Shown: positions 8,794 through 16,738 of the stretch, one piece after another
Layout of the letters: each line of letters begins with the position of its first letter
How positions within the stretch are numbered: position 1 is the first letter of the stretch
Source: CAZRIE01 sp964600075
GTDB taxonomy: Bacteria; Bacteroidota; Bacteroidia; Flavobacteriales; Flavobacteriaceae
Length of the DNA: 30,004 bases
Direction of reading: 5' to 3'
NCBI GenBank assembly: GCA_964600075.1
Contig: CAZRIE010000049.1
Coordinates: forward strand, 1-30,004
Notes under the pieces: model-generated
What the model saw: the letters and a program-made list of their open reading frames with translations, nothing else
Databases searched by the model: none
What the model was told of the DNA's origin: nothing
Program-made: the position numbers and the translations under genes

Positions 8794-10990
8794 AACGGTA
8801 TTGAACGTAACGGATCTGCACGCCGCTCTAAAAAAACATTTCGGATTTTCCGAATTCAAAGGCCTCCAGCAAGATGTCATAACCAATATTTTACAAGGCA
8901 ACAATACGTTTGCCATTATGCCCACTGGGGGCGGTAAATCGCTTTGCTATCAGCTGCCGGCCTTAATGCAAGAGGGTACTGCCATCGTGGTTTCTCCGCT
9001 TATCGCACTGATGAAGAACCAAGTCGATGCCATTCGTGGTATTTCCGATCATCATGGAATTGCCCATGTACTGAATTCTTCATTAACAAAAACTGATGTT
9101 AAGCAGGTAAAGCAGGATATTACGGACGGTATTACAAAACTACTCTATGTAGCCCCTGAATCGTTGACCAAAGAAGATAATATCAGTTTTCTACAGACCG
9201 TAAAATTATCTTTTATGGCTGTCGATGAGGCCCACTGTATTTCGGAGTGGGGTCATGATTTCAGACCAGAATATCGTAACCTCAGGTCAATTGTTAACCG
9301 CCTAAACGAAGATATACCCATTATCGCGCTTACCGCCACGGCTACCCCTAAGGTGCAAGAAGACATTATCAAGAACTTGGGTATACCCGATGCAAAGACT
9401 TTCAAGGCATCTTTCAACCGACCTAACCTTTTTTACGAGGTCCGACCAAAGACCGCGAACGTTGATTCGGATATTATTCGGTTTGTAAAAAAGAATTCCG
9501 GTAAATCGGGCATCATATATTGCCTGAGTAGAAAGCGTGTTGAAGAGCTTGCACGGGTACTACAGGTCAACGGTGTAAGTGCCGTACCATATCACGCCGG
9601 TTTCGATGCCAAGACCCGATCTAAATATCAAGATATGTTCTTGATGGAAGATGTTGATGTGGTCATAGCCACTATAGCCTTCGGTATGGGTATTGATAAA
9701 CCTGATGTGCGCTTTGTTATTCATCACGATATTCCGAAAAGCATCGAGAGTTATTATCAGGAGACCGGTCGTGCAGGAAGGGATGATGGAGAAGGGCATT
9801 GCTTGGCTTTTTATGCCTACAAGGATATTGAAAAGCTCGAAAAATTCATGTCGAACAAACCTGTTGCCGAGCAGGAAATCGGTAACGCACTATTACAAGA
9901 AGTGGTAGCCTACGCTGAAACTTCCATGTCAAGGCGAAAATTTATGCTCCATTATTTCGGGGAAGAATTCGATGCGGTCAACGGTGCAGGAGCTGATATG
10001 GATGACAATACCCGAAACCCCAAAGAAAAACAGGAAGCCAAAGACGATGTTGTCAAGCTTATCAGTACTGTCAAGGCAACGAGTGAGAAATTCAAGTCAA
10101 AGGAAGTTGTTAAGACCCTTACCGGAAAGGTAAATGCACTGATTTCTTCTCATAAGGCTGACGAAAAGTCTGTGTTCGGAATCGGTTCCGATAGGGATAC
10201 AGGTTATTGGATGGCCTTGACGCGTCAAGTTTTGGTAGCTGGGTTACTCAAAAAAGAAATCGAGCAATACGGTATTTTACATGTGACCGAGAAGGGGAAG
10301 GCTTTTTTGAAATCTCCTGAATCGTTTATGATGACCAAAGACCATACCTATAGCATAGAAGGCAACGAAGCGATTGTGAGTGCTGCCAAATCTGGTGTTA
10401 CCGACGAAAAACTGTTGAAACAATTAAAAAATCTTCGCAAGGCGCAAGCTGACAAACTAGGGGTGCCGCCTTTTGTGGTCTTCCAAGACCCTTCTTTAGA
10501 AGATATGGCGATGAAGTATCCTATTACATTGGAAGAATTAACCAATATTTATGGAGTAGGAGAGGGGAAGGCCAAAAAGTATGGGAAACCTTTTATTGCC
10601 TTTATTTCCGCTTACGTCGAAGAAAACGAAATACTTAGGCCCGACGATTTGGTCGTCAAAAGTACAGGTGCAAAATCAGCATTGAAATTGTACATTATAC
10701 AGAACGTAGATAGAAAACTGCCGTTAAGCGATATTGCATCTGCAAGGGGACTTGAAATACCTGAACTCATCAAGGAAATGGAACAGATCGTTTTTAGCGG
10801 AACGAAATTGAACCTTAATTACTGGATAGATGAGGTACTAGATGAAGATCAGCAAGAAGAAATTCACGATTATTTTTTAGAGGCCGAAACCGATGATCTT
10901 GAAGAGGCTATGAAAGAATTTGATGGTGACTATGAAGATGAGGAACTTAGGTTGTATCGGCTGAAGTTTATTAGTGAGGTCGCAAACTAA
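8780..10990 (+). CDS. recQ: ATP-dependent DNA helicase RecQ
   Basis: This 736-residue 3'-5' helicase acts in recombination repair and stalled-fork processing. All superfamily 2 motifs are present: Walker A MPTGGGKS (47-54), DEAH (149-152) with the RecQ aromatic loop CISEWGHDFRPEYR, TATATP, motif IV YCLSRKRVEEL, and QETGRAGRD (327-335). RQC (about 360-515) and HRDC (about 545-615) regions follow, then an extra acidic C-terminal segment. The zinc-binding subdomain is odd. SRRKFMLHYFGEE (384-396) and the next 20 residues align with the E. coli zinc region, but all four cysteine positions hold other residues (S384, and the NGAGADMDD stretch). It is divergent from kdsD and convergent with the LD-carboxypeptidase. 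Start choice follows the normal RecQ N-terminus. Confidence 0.95.
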   Translation: MEKHKTVLNVTDLHAALKKHFGFSEFKGLQQDVITNILQGNNTFAIMPTGGGKSLCYQLPALMQEGTAIVVSPLIALMKNQVDAIRGISDHHGIAHVLNSSLTKTDVKQVKQDITDGITKLLYVAPESLTKEDNISFLQTVKLSFMAVDEAHCISEWGHDFRPEYRNLRSIVNRLNEDIPIIALTATATPKVQEDIIKNLGIPDAKTFKASFNRPNLFYEVRPKTANVDSDIIRFVKKNSGKSGIIYCLSRKRVEELARVLQVNGVSAVPYHAGFDAKTRSKYQDMFLMEDVDVVIATIAFGMGIDKPDVRFVIHHDIPKSIESYYQETGRAGRDDGEGHCLAFYAYKDIEKLEKFMSNKPVAEQEIGNALLQEVVAYAETSMSRRKFMLHYFGEEFDAVNGAGADMDDNTRNPKEKQEAKDDVVKLISTVKATSEKFKSKEVVKTLTGKVNALISSHKADEKSVFGIGSDRDTGYWMALTRQVLVAGLLKKEIEQYGILHVTEKGKAFLKSPESFMMTKDHTYSIEGNEAIVSAAKSGVTDEKLLKQLKNLRKAQADKLGVPPFVVFQDPSLEDMAMKYPITLEELTNIYGVGEGKAKKYGKPFIAFISAYVEENEILRPDDLVVKSTGAKSALKLYIIQNVDRKLPLSDIASARGLEIPELIKEMEQIVFSGTKLNLNYWIDEVLDEDQQEEIHDYFLEAETDDLEEAMKEFDGDYEDEELRLYRLKFISEVAN

Positions 10991-11058
10991 AAACAATATG
11001 TATATCCGTTTTTTTTTGAGATAGTCGGTCTCTTCTTTAGAACTTCTTTTGGTTGTAC

Positions 11059-12111
11059 CTATTTCACGGGTTTTTCCAATAGTTGTAGCGTCATATTTTG
11101 GGTTTCGAGTTTTGCGGTTATCCCGATTGGGAATGTGAAATTATTTTCGACATGACCGAAGCTCATTCCGTAAACCGCCGGTATGTTAAGGGGCGAAATT
11201 CTATCCATTATTACTTCCTTTAAAGAAAATGAATTAGTATTCGTAGAAGTGTTGCATCCCGCACAGACCCCAAAGAGAATGCCAGCTGCTTTCGTAAAGG
11301 TCTTTCCTTCGATTAACTGCGTAAGCATTCTATCGATTCGGTAGGGGGCCTCTTCAACATCTTCGATACAAATCAAGGCATCGGTAAAATCGATTTCATG
11401 GGGCGTACCTATTAGCGCATTTATGAGCGTTAAACTTCCGCCTACCAATTTTCCTGTGGCGGTGCCTTCCGTAATTGTGTAGCGTTCGTATTCCGGGTCA
11501 TCTTTCTTTTCGAGGTCAGTAAATTCTATATTTTTTATAGTTAGCTGTTCTTCAGGATTGAGCAACACTTTTTGCAGTTGTTCTATGGTGTAGGGATTGT
11601 TCAGAGTACTTCCAACAGGGCCGTGAAAGGTAATTAGTCCCGTTTCTTGATAAATTCCATTGAGAAGTGTGGTGATATCGCTAAAGCCGATTAAAGCCTT
11701 TGGATTTTTTCTAATATTCTCAAAATCAATCATGTTCATGATTCGGGTACACCCATACCCCCCTCTGGCACATAAAATGCCGTCTATTTTGGTATTAGCG
11801 AACATTTCGTTCAGGTCTTTCACCCGTTCTTCATCCGTATTGCTGAAATACCCATGGTTTCCGATTATGCGGTCGGTATGAAAGGTTTTAAAACCCATTG
11901 TTTTCAAGGTGTTGATAGCCTCTTTTAATATTTTCGGTTTTATGGCATAGCCAGGAGCAATGAGACCTATAGTATCCCCTTTTTTGAGTCGTTTCGGAAG
12001 AATTTTATCGACTAGAACTGTCGGAGGTATTTTTGTGAATGCAATATTAGGTAGCAGCATTGTTGTAGTTGCGGCCAAAGTAGCACTAATAAACTGTCTC
12101 CTTTTTGTCAT
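11059..12111 (-). CDS. S66-family LD-carboxypeptidase with Tat-like signal
   Basis: This 350-residue serine peptidase is related to muramoyltetrapeptide carboxypeptidase (LdcA), which removes the terminal D-Ala from murein tetrapeptides. The likely triad is S144 in GFSD, E250 in CIEDVEEAPYRIDRM, and H320 in SFGHVENNFTFPIG. ARGGYGCTRIM (115-125) is the conserved N-domain loop. The N-terminus MTKRRQFISATLAATTTM combines a twin arginine, a hydrophobic stretch and A-x-A-like residues. This suggests Tat export to the periplasm, unlike cytoplasmic E. coli LdcA. Exact substrate is inferred from family. It converges on recQ (68-base gap, no strong terminator seen) and is divergent from the fasciclin gene. 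Confidence 0.88.
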   Translation of the reverse strand: MTKRRQFISATLAATTTMLLPNIAFTKIPPTVLVDKILPKRLKKGDTIGLIAPGYAIKPKILKEAINTLKTMGFKTFHTDRIIGNHGYFSNTDEERVKDLNEMFANTKIDGILCARGGYGCTRIMNMIDFENIRKNPKALIGFSDITTLLNGIYQETGLITFHGPVGSTLNNPYTIEQLQKVLLNPEEQLTIKNIEFTDLEKKDDPEYERYTITEGTATGKLVGGSLTLINALIGTPHEIDFTDALICIEDVEEAPYRIDRMLTQLIEGKTFTKAAGILFGVCAGCNTSTNTNSFSLKEVIMDRISPLNIPAVYGMSFGHVENNFTFPIGITAKLETQNMTLQLLEKPVK

Positions 12112-12240
12112 GGATGTAATTTTATTGGCATAATGAACTTAAAAATAAAATTAATTTCAATTGTTTTCAATCGATTTGTAAACTCAGGTTTTAACACGAT
12201 TATATTTTGTTTAACAAATTATGTAAAAATTTAAACAAAA

Positions 12241-12276
12241 TTTGGGAAAAGTCTTTCCGTAAAGATATTACCTTCG
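12241..12276 (+). promoter_or_regulatory. Candidate promoter of the fasciclin gene
   Basis: TACCTTCG at 12269-12276 is a one-mismatch match to TAnnTTTG, and TTTG at 12241-12244 lies 24 bases upstream, at the long end of -33/-7 spacing. A start near 12282 would leave a leader of about 16 bases before the ATG at 12298. This fits the gene's position as a stand-alone unit with its own terminator. Confidence 0.4.
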
Positions 12277-12297
12277 TCAAAATTAAAAAATTACACT

Positions 12298-12807
12298 ATG
12301 AAAAAGATTACATTAAGTACAGTATTTGCCATGTTGTTATTTGTATCCAACGGTTTTGCACAAGGGCAAACTATTGTGGGCGTTGCATCAGGAAATGATA
12401 ACTTTTCTACTTTAGTAGCAGCCGTAACGGCAGCGGATTTAGTCGAGACCTTAAATGGAGACGGGCCTTTTACCGTTTTTGCTCCGACCAATGACGCTTT
12501 TGGAAAATTGCCTGAAGGAACTGTCGCCGGACTCTTAGAGCCTGGCAGTAAAGATGCCTTGACCGGTATTTTGACCTACCATGTAGTTGCAGGCGAATAC
12601 AATGCTGCAGCAGTAGTGAAAGCTATTGGAGATAATAATGGTTCATTTACCGCAAAGACAGTTCAAGGTGGTGAAATAGTACTTTCACTAAAAGAAGGAA
12701 AAGTTACTTTGATGGACGAAAAAGGGAATAGTTCTACCGTAATTTTAGCAGATGTGGATGCCTCGAATGGCATTATTCATGCTATCGACACAGTAGTTAT
12801 GCCATAA
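12298..12807 (+). CDS. Secreted fasciclin (FAS1) domain protein
   Basis: This 169-residue protein has a signal peptide (MKKITLSTVFAMLLFVSNGFAQ) and one FAS1 domain filling the rest. DNFSTLVAAVTAADLVETLNGDGPFTVFAPTNDAF is the H1 region and TYHVVAGEYNAAAV the H2 region. The domain ends with NGIIHAIDTVVMP, the usual FAS1 C-terminal strand. FAS1 proteins mediate adhesion or surface interactions; the ligand here is unknown. It is probably periplasmic or secreted. It has its own candidate promoter and a strong terminator, so it is likely monocistronic and may be well expressed. Confidence 0.92.
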   Translation: MKKITLSTVFAMLLFVSNGFAQGQTIVGVASGNDNFSTLVAAVTAADLVETLNGDGPFTVFAPTNDAFGKLPEGTVAGLLEPGSKDALTGILTYHVVAGEYNAAAVVKAIGDNNGSFTAKTVQGGEIVLSLKEGKVTLMDEKGNSSTVILADVDASNGIIHAIDTVVMP

Positions 12808-12836
12808 TAATTAAAAAAGACTACAAAGTAAAAATA

Positions 12837-12868
12837 GGCCGTCTAAAAACATTTAGGCGGTCTTTTTT
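12837..12868 (+). terminator. Rho-independent terminator of the fasciclin gene
   Basis: An 11-bp stem (GGCCGTCTAAA at 12837-12847 with TTTAGGCGGTC at 12852-12862, including two G-T pairs) closes a 4-base loop and is followed by TTTTTT (12863-12868). It lies 29 bases past the fasciclin stop codon and is the clearest terminator in the window. Confidence 0.85.
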
Positions 12869-12989
12869 ATTTGTCAGTTTTGATCATTTTGATTTCTAAA
12901 GTTGAGTTATTTGTTAATGGATGAAAAGAAGTTAAAAGGTTTTACGCTCTTGGAGTTACCTTTTGCAGATAGTGTTCCATTGCAATAAG

Positions 12990-13298
12990 TCATATTTCGG
13001 TTTCTACGTTATCGGTTCCCCCTAAAAAGAAGCGCTTGAAGTTCATATTTTGTTTGATGTTTCCAAAAATAGCCTCTACGTTCCAACATCTTTGTTTGCG
13101 ATGTACAATTCCTTCTGGGCTCAGTAGTTTTTGTTTTGCCTTTACTTTAAGCCGGACTAAATTGTGATTTCTATCTACAATTCTATTTCCTTTGGCCCCG
13201 TGGCATGCCCCTCGCATAGAGTACCCTAAACAGTTGTTTGCTTGGTAACGATGAATGGTTTGGCAAATACCCTGTTTTAGTTTCTCCTGTGTAACTAC
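12990..13298 (-). pseudogene. Remnant of an IS1182-type transposase
   Basis: A 103-codon open frame, bounded by stops at both ends, encodes the C-terminal region of an IS1182/DDE-type transposase. A cysteine cluster (ANNCLGYSMRGACHGAKGNR) precedes the family's closing block LLSPEGIVHRKQRCWNVEAIFGNIKQNMNFKRF. The homologous frame begins right after a TAG (13299-13301), upstream of any start codon; the first ATG is at 13217. It stops at NVETEI, short of the usual EFGLxxxAHNLRK end. Most of the N-terminal catalytic domain is absent, and I see no flanking inverted repeats. It is therefore a dead fragment rather than a mobile element. The surrounding interval 12869-13445 contains no other coding sequence I recognise. 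Confidence 0.75.
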
Positions 13299-13349
13299 CT
13301 ATATGATGCACAAACAAGAAACATTGAAACGAAAACAATACAAATCAGA

Positions 13350-13381
13350 AAAGCTGAACAATGATATCATTGTTCAGCTTT
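13350..13381 (-). terminator. 32-bp perfect palindrome, likely terminator
   Basis: Positions 13350-13365 (AAAGCTGAACAATGAT) are the exact reverse complement of 13366-13381, with no spacer. It lies 65 bases past the stop codon of the minus-strand gene ending at 13446. On that strand it is followed by TCTGATTTG, with the TTT of the stem giving CTTTTC. A strong hairpin terminator, possibly bidirectional, is the simplest reading. Its perfection and length are unusual, and it could also be a protein-binding site or an element end. Confidence 0.5.
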
Positions 13382-13445
13382 AATTGATAAATTTAATCCT
13401 TTAATAATCTGTATAGCTTAGTTAGGTCTAGACAATATGTCAACA

Positions 13446-14801
13446 TCAGGGTGCTGGTGCGGAAGTGCCACCACTAGAATTGGCCCTTCTCAACTGCCGT
13501 TGAATTTTCTTTATAGCAGATTCAATGGATTTTTCAGGTTCGATAATATTGTATTCTCCCCAAAAATCAGGATCTGCAAAACCTATCGCAGCATCGCTCA
13601 AAATAATTGATGACTTGATACGATCTCGTGATTTTGGATAATCTGCAGCCATGCTCTTCTTCCAATCGGTAACGGCCATTTCACAGGTCATGCTATATAC
13701 TGAATTGAACAAACGCTTATCCCAATTGATTTTGAATTCTAATAGTACATTGCTATAGCCATAATACCATCTACCGTTCTTTTCTCGATAATCGACCCGA
13801 TAGGCAACTTCATTAGGCCAAACTTGGGCGTTTTTGGGCTTTCGGCGAACGAACATTTTAGCTGCTTGGTCTTTATCGGTTATATTCAAAGTGTAAATTG
13901 CACTTGTGAGAATTTTGTTCTCGGCATCGATGTAAAGTTTACCTTGATAGAGTTGGGCGTTTATGAACTCTTTTTGCTGAAAATCTACAACGTATATCAA
14001 TCTGTCGTTAACTCTCGTCGAGCGGTCAAAGCTAAAGTCGTATTCATCTATTGATTCTTCGGAAAAAATGTAATCAGGATATTTCATGATATCCACGAAC
14101 AGGGCATTGAAGGGGCCTCCCTGTAATTTTAGAGCTATCGTATCTAGTTTGTCGTAATCGGTGCTTTTTCGAGCCTTATAGAGTTTTACACCATCTCTTT
14201 TCAATGAAGTGTATGGCGTTTTATAGATGTTCACCACTGCTTCTGAAAGAGATACATTTCTTTTTCGTTTTTTAATAGTTTCTCTGTAAAAAGCGGTCAT
14301 TAAAGTGGGGTCGTCGAAATAATTTTCCCCTTTCTTTTTCAACGTTTCTTTGACAAGGGCTTCGGCATCTTTCGGCACGCTAACATTTATTTCAGGAAGC
14401 TCGGTAATAGAGATTTCCATCAATACTTTGTTATTTCCGTTTTTAAACTCCGATAAAGGAATCGTTTTGGTCTTATAGCCCAAAAAGGAAACAATAACAT
14501 TAGCATCGGCTACATCTTCAGGGATTTTCAGTGAAAATTCACCTTCTGTATTGGTAATGGTGCTAATATTTGATTCTTTTAAGGTAAGAGAGGCGAATAT
14601 CAGGGGTTTTTTGGAATTCGAATCGATTACTTCACCTTTGTACTGATCAAAATTAACCTCCTGCTGTACATCATCTTGAAAAAAGGCAGAAGCTTGTTGG
14701 GTACCAGTTACCAAACCAAACAGCATTATAAATAGTGCCAAGGCCATGGATTTTGTTTTGTTTTGAGTTTGTTTATGTATCATATCAATTGTTTTTATCA
14801 T
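13446..14801 (-). CDS. Secreted protein with carboxypeptidase-regulatory-like domain
   Basis: This 451-residue protein starts with a long N-terminal signal sequence. The hydrophobic part is MALALFIMLFGLVTGTQQASA, residues 19-39, so the true start may be a later Met (7 or 19). Residues about 54-135 form a CarboxypepD_reg-like beta-sandwich (YKGEVIDSNSKKPLIFASLTLKE, NTEGEFSLKIPE, VSFLGYKTKTI) of the type found at the N-terminus of many Bacteroidota surface proteins. The remaining 310 residues are rich in beta-strand patterns (FYRETIKKRKRN, IYVVDFQQKEF) and resemble the DUF5686-associated proteins, but lack an obvious full beta-barrel. A periplasmic or outer-membrane location is likely; function is unknown. 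It stands alone, with a palindromic hairpin downstream. Confidence 0.8.
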   Translation of the reverse strand: MIKTIDMIHKQTQNKTKSMALALFIMLFGLVTGTQQASAFFQDDVQQEVNFDQYKGEVIDSNSKKPLIFASLTLKESNISTITNTEGEFSLKIPEDVADANVIVSFLGYKTKTIPLSEFKNGNNKVLMEISITELPEINVSVPKDAEALVKETLKKKGENYFDDPTLMTAFYRETIKKRKRNVSLSEAVVNIYKTPYTSLKRDGVKLYKARKSTDYDKLDTIALKLQGGPFNALFVDIMKYPDYIFSEESIDEYDFSFDRSTRVNDRLIYVVDFQQKEFINAQLYQGKLYIDAENKILTSAIYTLNITDKDQAAKMFVRRKPKNAQVWPNEVAYRVDYREKNGRWYYGYSNVLLEFKINWDKRLFNSVYSMTCEMAVTDWKKSMAADYPKSRDRIKSSIILSDAAIGFADPDFWGEYNIIEPEKSIESAIKKIQRQLRRANSSGGTSAPAP

Positions 14802-14863
14802 ATTATCTAAGTTAACGATTTCAAGTTGAATAAGGTGTTAAAATTTTAAATTCATAGTGTACG

Positions 14864-15082
14864 ATGCTTAACTTTAATTATTCGTTAACACTTTTCATAA
14901 CCACTAGACTAATTATCGACTTCATAGTCATAATAATAGTCCCGGTCGCCAAACTTCTTCAGTTTGAACGTGTATTCTTAAAAGGGGCCGCTAATTATTC
15001 ATTCGTCTACGTTATTTCTTTTCTCCTACCAAATGCAGGTGAGGGAAACTTGAAAGTCCCGTATTTCCGTTCCAAGCAATAA
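14864..15082 (+). CDS. Small hypothetical ORF followed by a hairpin
   Basis: This 72-codon frame begins with a hydrophobic stretch (SLTLFITTRLIIDFIVIIIVPVAKLL) that could be one membrane helix, and ends FRSKQ. I recognise no family. Its only support is a hairpin with a T-rich tail starting at its stop codon. It may be a chance ORF or the tail of a decayed gene. The whole gap 14802-15585 is otherwise poor in coding signal. Confidence 0.2.
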   Translation: MLNFNYSLTLFITTRLIIDFIVIIIVPVAKLLQFERVFLKGAANYSFVYVISFLLPNAGEGNLKVPYFRSKQ

Positions 15083-15117
15083 AGATAATGTTCGTAAAGT
15101 GGAACATCTTTTTATTT
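15081..15117 (+). terminator. Hairpin with T-rich tail
   Basis: ATGTTC (15088-15093) pairs with GAACAT (15102-15107), extended by AAAG (15081-15084) with CTTT (15108-15111) around a 3-base bulge. TTTTTATTT follows on the plus strand. It overlaps the stop codon of the 72-codon ORF, so it would terminate a plus-strand transcript whose gene is uncertain. Confidence 0.4.
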
Positions 15118-15216
15118 CTAGAGTACGAGTTTCAATTTAGCATCTATCTGCAGAAAAACTGTCTCGTTATAAACTTTTACAGCTTTATGTCATTTTACAA
15201 TCAAAATGGTATTACA

Positions 15217-15501
15217 TCAAAAAATATTTCTTAGAAATCGGGAAGCTTCCATTTGTTGGATGCAATTCGACGGATTATCATCAGTAAATGATCTGAAAGC
15301 TTTGTAGAGGGAGGCAATGTTAATTTCTCCAGACCATGAGAGTGTATTGTTCAACAGTTCGAATGCAAAAAGGAAGGTAAATAGTGCAATAATGCAGTTC
15401 GGAAAACCGCCACCTTTTTTCTTAAAAAAAGCAATAAAGAGAATGGTATGCCCAGAAAGACAAAACAATGGAATACGATGATAATAAAATCCAAATATCA
15501 A
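15217..15501 (-). CDS. Hypothetical small membrane-like ORF
   Basis: This 94-codon frame lies 84 bases downstream of rluF on the same strand. It has hydrophobic stretches (IPLFCLSGHTILFIAFF and IIALFTFLFAFELL) and a polar C-terminal third. I recognise no domain and cannot tell it from a chance AT-rich frame. It could be a remnant of a larger membrane protein. Confidence 0.2.
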   Translation of the reverse strand: MIFGFYYHRIPLFCLSGHTILFIAFFKKKGGGFPNCIIALFTFLFAFELLNNTLSWSGEINIASLYKAFRSFTDDNPSNCIQQMEASRFLRNIF

Positions 15502-15585
15502 AGATACTATTTGATGTATGTTCGCCTGTCTCTTTTTGTAGTGAACACATAATACAGTTATCTTTAAAACTCAGAATTATAGGGT

Positions 15586-16317
15586 CTAAGGATGTGTTTT
15601 TGACGATGTAGCCACAAGTCGATTGATTTCATTTAATTCTTCAACAGTCAAATCGCGCCATTTTCCTACGGGAATATCCAGTTTTACATTCATGATACGA
15701 ATTCGTTTTAACCGCTTCACCCGATAGTCCAAATATTCACACATACGACGAATCTGGCGATTCAAGCCTTGGGTCAGAATGATTTTGAATTCATACTTGC
15801 CGATTTGCTCCACTTCACATTTCCTGGTAATGGTATCAAGAATTGGGACACCCTTGCGCATTTGCATTAGAAAGTCCGCCGTAATAGCTTTGTCGACAGT
15901 TGCCAAATACTCCTTTTCGTGATGGTTTCGGGCACGTAATATCTTGTTGACGATGTCGCCATCGTTGGTGAGAAATATGAGCCCTTCGCTAGGCTTGTCC
16001 AATCGGCCGATGGGGAAAATACGTTTGGGATACTTGATAAAATCAATAATATTGTCTTTTTCGACCCGTGTATCGGTCGTACATACGATGCCGACAGGTT
16101 TGTTAAAAGCAAGGTAAACTGGTTTTTCTTGAGGCTCGGAAATGGGCTGGCCATCGACGCGTACTTCATCACCTTCAGTAATCTTTGTGCCCATTTCTGG
16201 CACTGAGCCATTGATGGTGACCCGACCTTGAGCAATAAGCTTGTCCGCTGCGCGACGCGAGCAATAGCCTACTTCGCTGAGGTATTTGTTGATTCGGGTC
16301 TTTTTAGGTTCTTGCAC
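15586..16317 (-). CDS. rluF: 23S rRNA pseudouridine synthase RluF
   Basis: This 243-residue enzyme isomerises a uridine in 23S rRNA (U2604 in E. coli numbering). An N-terminal S4 RNA-binding domain (RINKYLSEVGYCSRRAADKLIAQGRVTING, about residues 8-37) precedes the RsuA/RluF-type catalytic domain. The catalytic aspartate lies in IGRLDKPSEGLIFLTNDGD, and NRQIRRMCEYLDYRVKRLKRIRI is the family's closing motif. The KPSEGL form and NRQIRRM ending favour RluF over RluB/RsuA. The start is GTG at 16315-16317; the S4 domain begins where expected, and a promoter-like motif sits about 20 bases upstream. It is separate from the DUF1801 gene upstream. Confidence 0.9.
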   Translation of the reverse strand: MQEPKKTRINKYLSEVGYCSRRAADKLIAQGRVTINGSVPEMGTKITEGDEVRVDGQPISEPQEKPVYLAFNKPVGIVCTTDTRVEKDNIIDFIKYPKRIFPIGRLDKPSEGLIFLTNDGDIVNKILRARNHHEKEYLATVDKAITADFLMQMRKGVPILDTITRKCEVEQIGKYEFKIILTQGLNRQIRRMCEYLDYRVKRLKRIRIMNVKLDIPVGKWRDLTVEELNEINRLVATSSKTHP

Positions 16318-16337
16318 ATTCAGTTTTTTGATTGGTG

Positions 16338-16345
16338 CAAATTTA
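16338..16345 (-). promoter_or_regulatory. Candidate -7 element for rluF
   Basis: On the minus strand TAAATTTG matches TAnnTTTG exactly, 20 bases before the GTG start of rluF. Transcription would begin about 14 bases upstream of the start codon, which supports that start. I see no good -33 TTTG, so the assignment is tentative. Confidence 0.4.
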
Positions 16346-16390
16346 GGGGATTATTTTGGTTGTGGCCGTAGAAAGGTTTCAGGGCTATTA

Positions 16391-16732
16391 TTAATAAAGC
16401 TCCATTGTTGAATCGAAAATATGATGGATTTTATCAATAGGGATGTCTTTGTTCGGGTCTATCATCAACAATTTTACAAACGTTCTATTTCCTTGAATCA
16501 AATCAGGATGCTCGATTTTTATCCCTTTTCCAATGGCGATATAGGGAAATTGTGTTTTTTTATCGATCCAGAGATAGCAAAAAATCTGATTTTTGTACAT
16601 AAAACAGGGCAACCGATAGTACCATCTCGGTTCAAGGTTGTTGTTATATTTCAAAATGATGGCCTTTAAGGCTAAAAGACAGCTTTTTATCGACTCTTCT
16701 TTTTCAAAATAAAAACTGTCGAATGCTTTCAT
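16391..16732 (-). CDS. DUF1801 domain protein
   Basis: This 113-residue soluble protein belongs to the DUF1801 (YdhG-like) family. It shows the helical N-terminus ESIKSCLLALKAIIL, the conserved RWYYRLPCFMYKNQIFCYLWIDKK strand-turn-strand, YIAIGKGIKIEHPDL and the closing DPNKDIPIDKIHHIF. Length is normal for the family. Function is unknown; relatives are often encoded near stress or regulatory genes. It starts six bases after the GyrI-like gene's stop, so it is probably the last gene of that transcript. Confidence 0.85.
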   Translation of the reverse strand: MKAFDSFYFEKEESIKSCLLALKAIILKYNNNLEPRWYYRLPCFMYKNQIFCYLWIDKKTQFPYIAIGKGIKIEHPDLIQGNRTFVKLLMIDPNKDIPIDKIHHIFDSTMELY

Positions 16733-16738
16733 AAGCGG

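Noticed and set aside
11018..11035. GAGA/TCTC hairpin between recQ and the LD-carboxypeptidase as a terminator
   Set aside because: A 4-bp stem with a 7-base loop is too weak to support.
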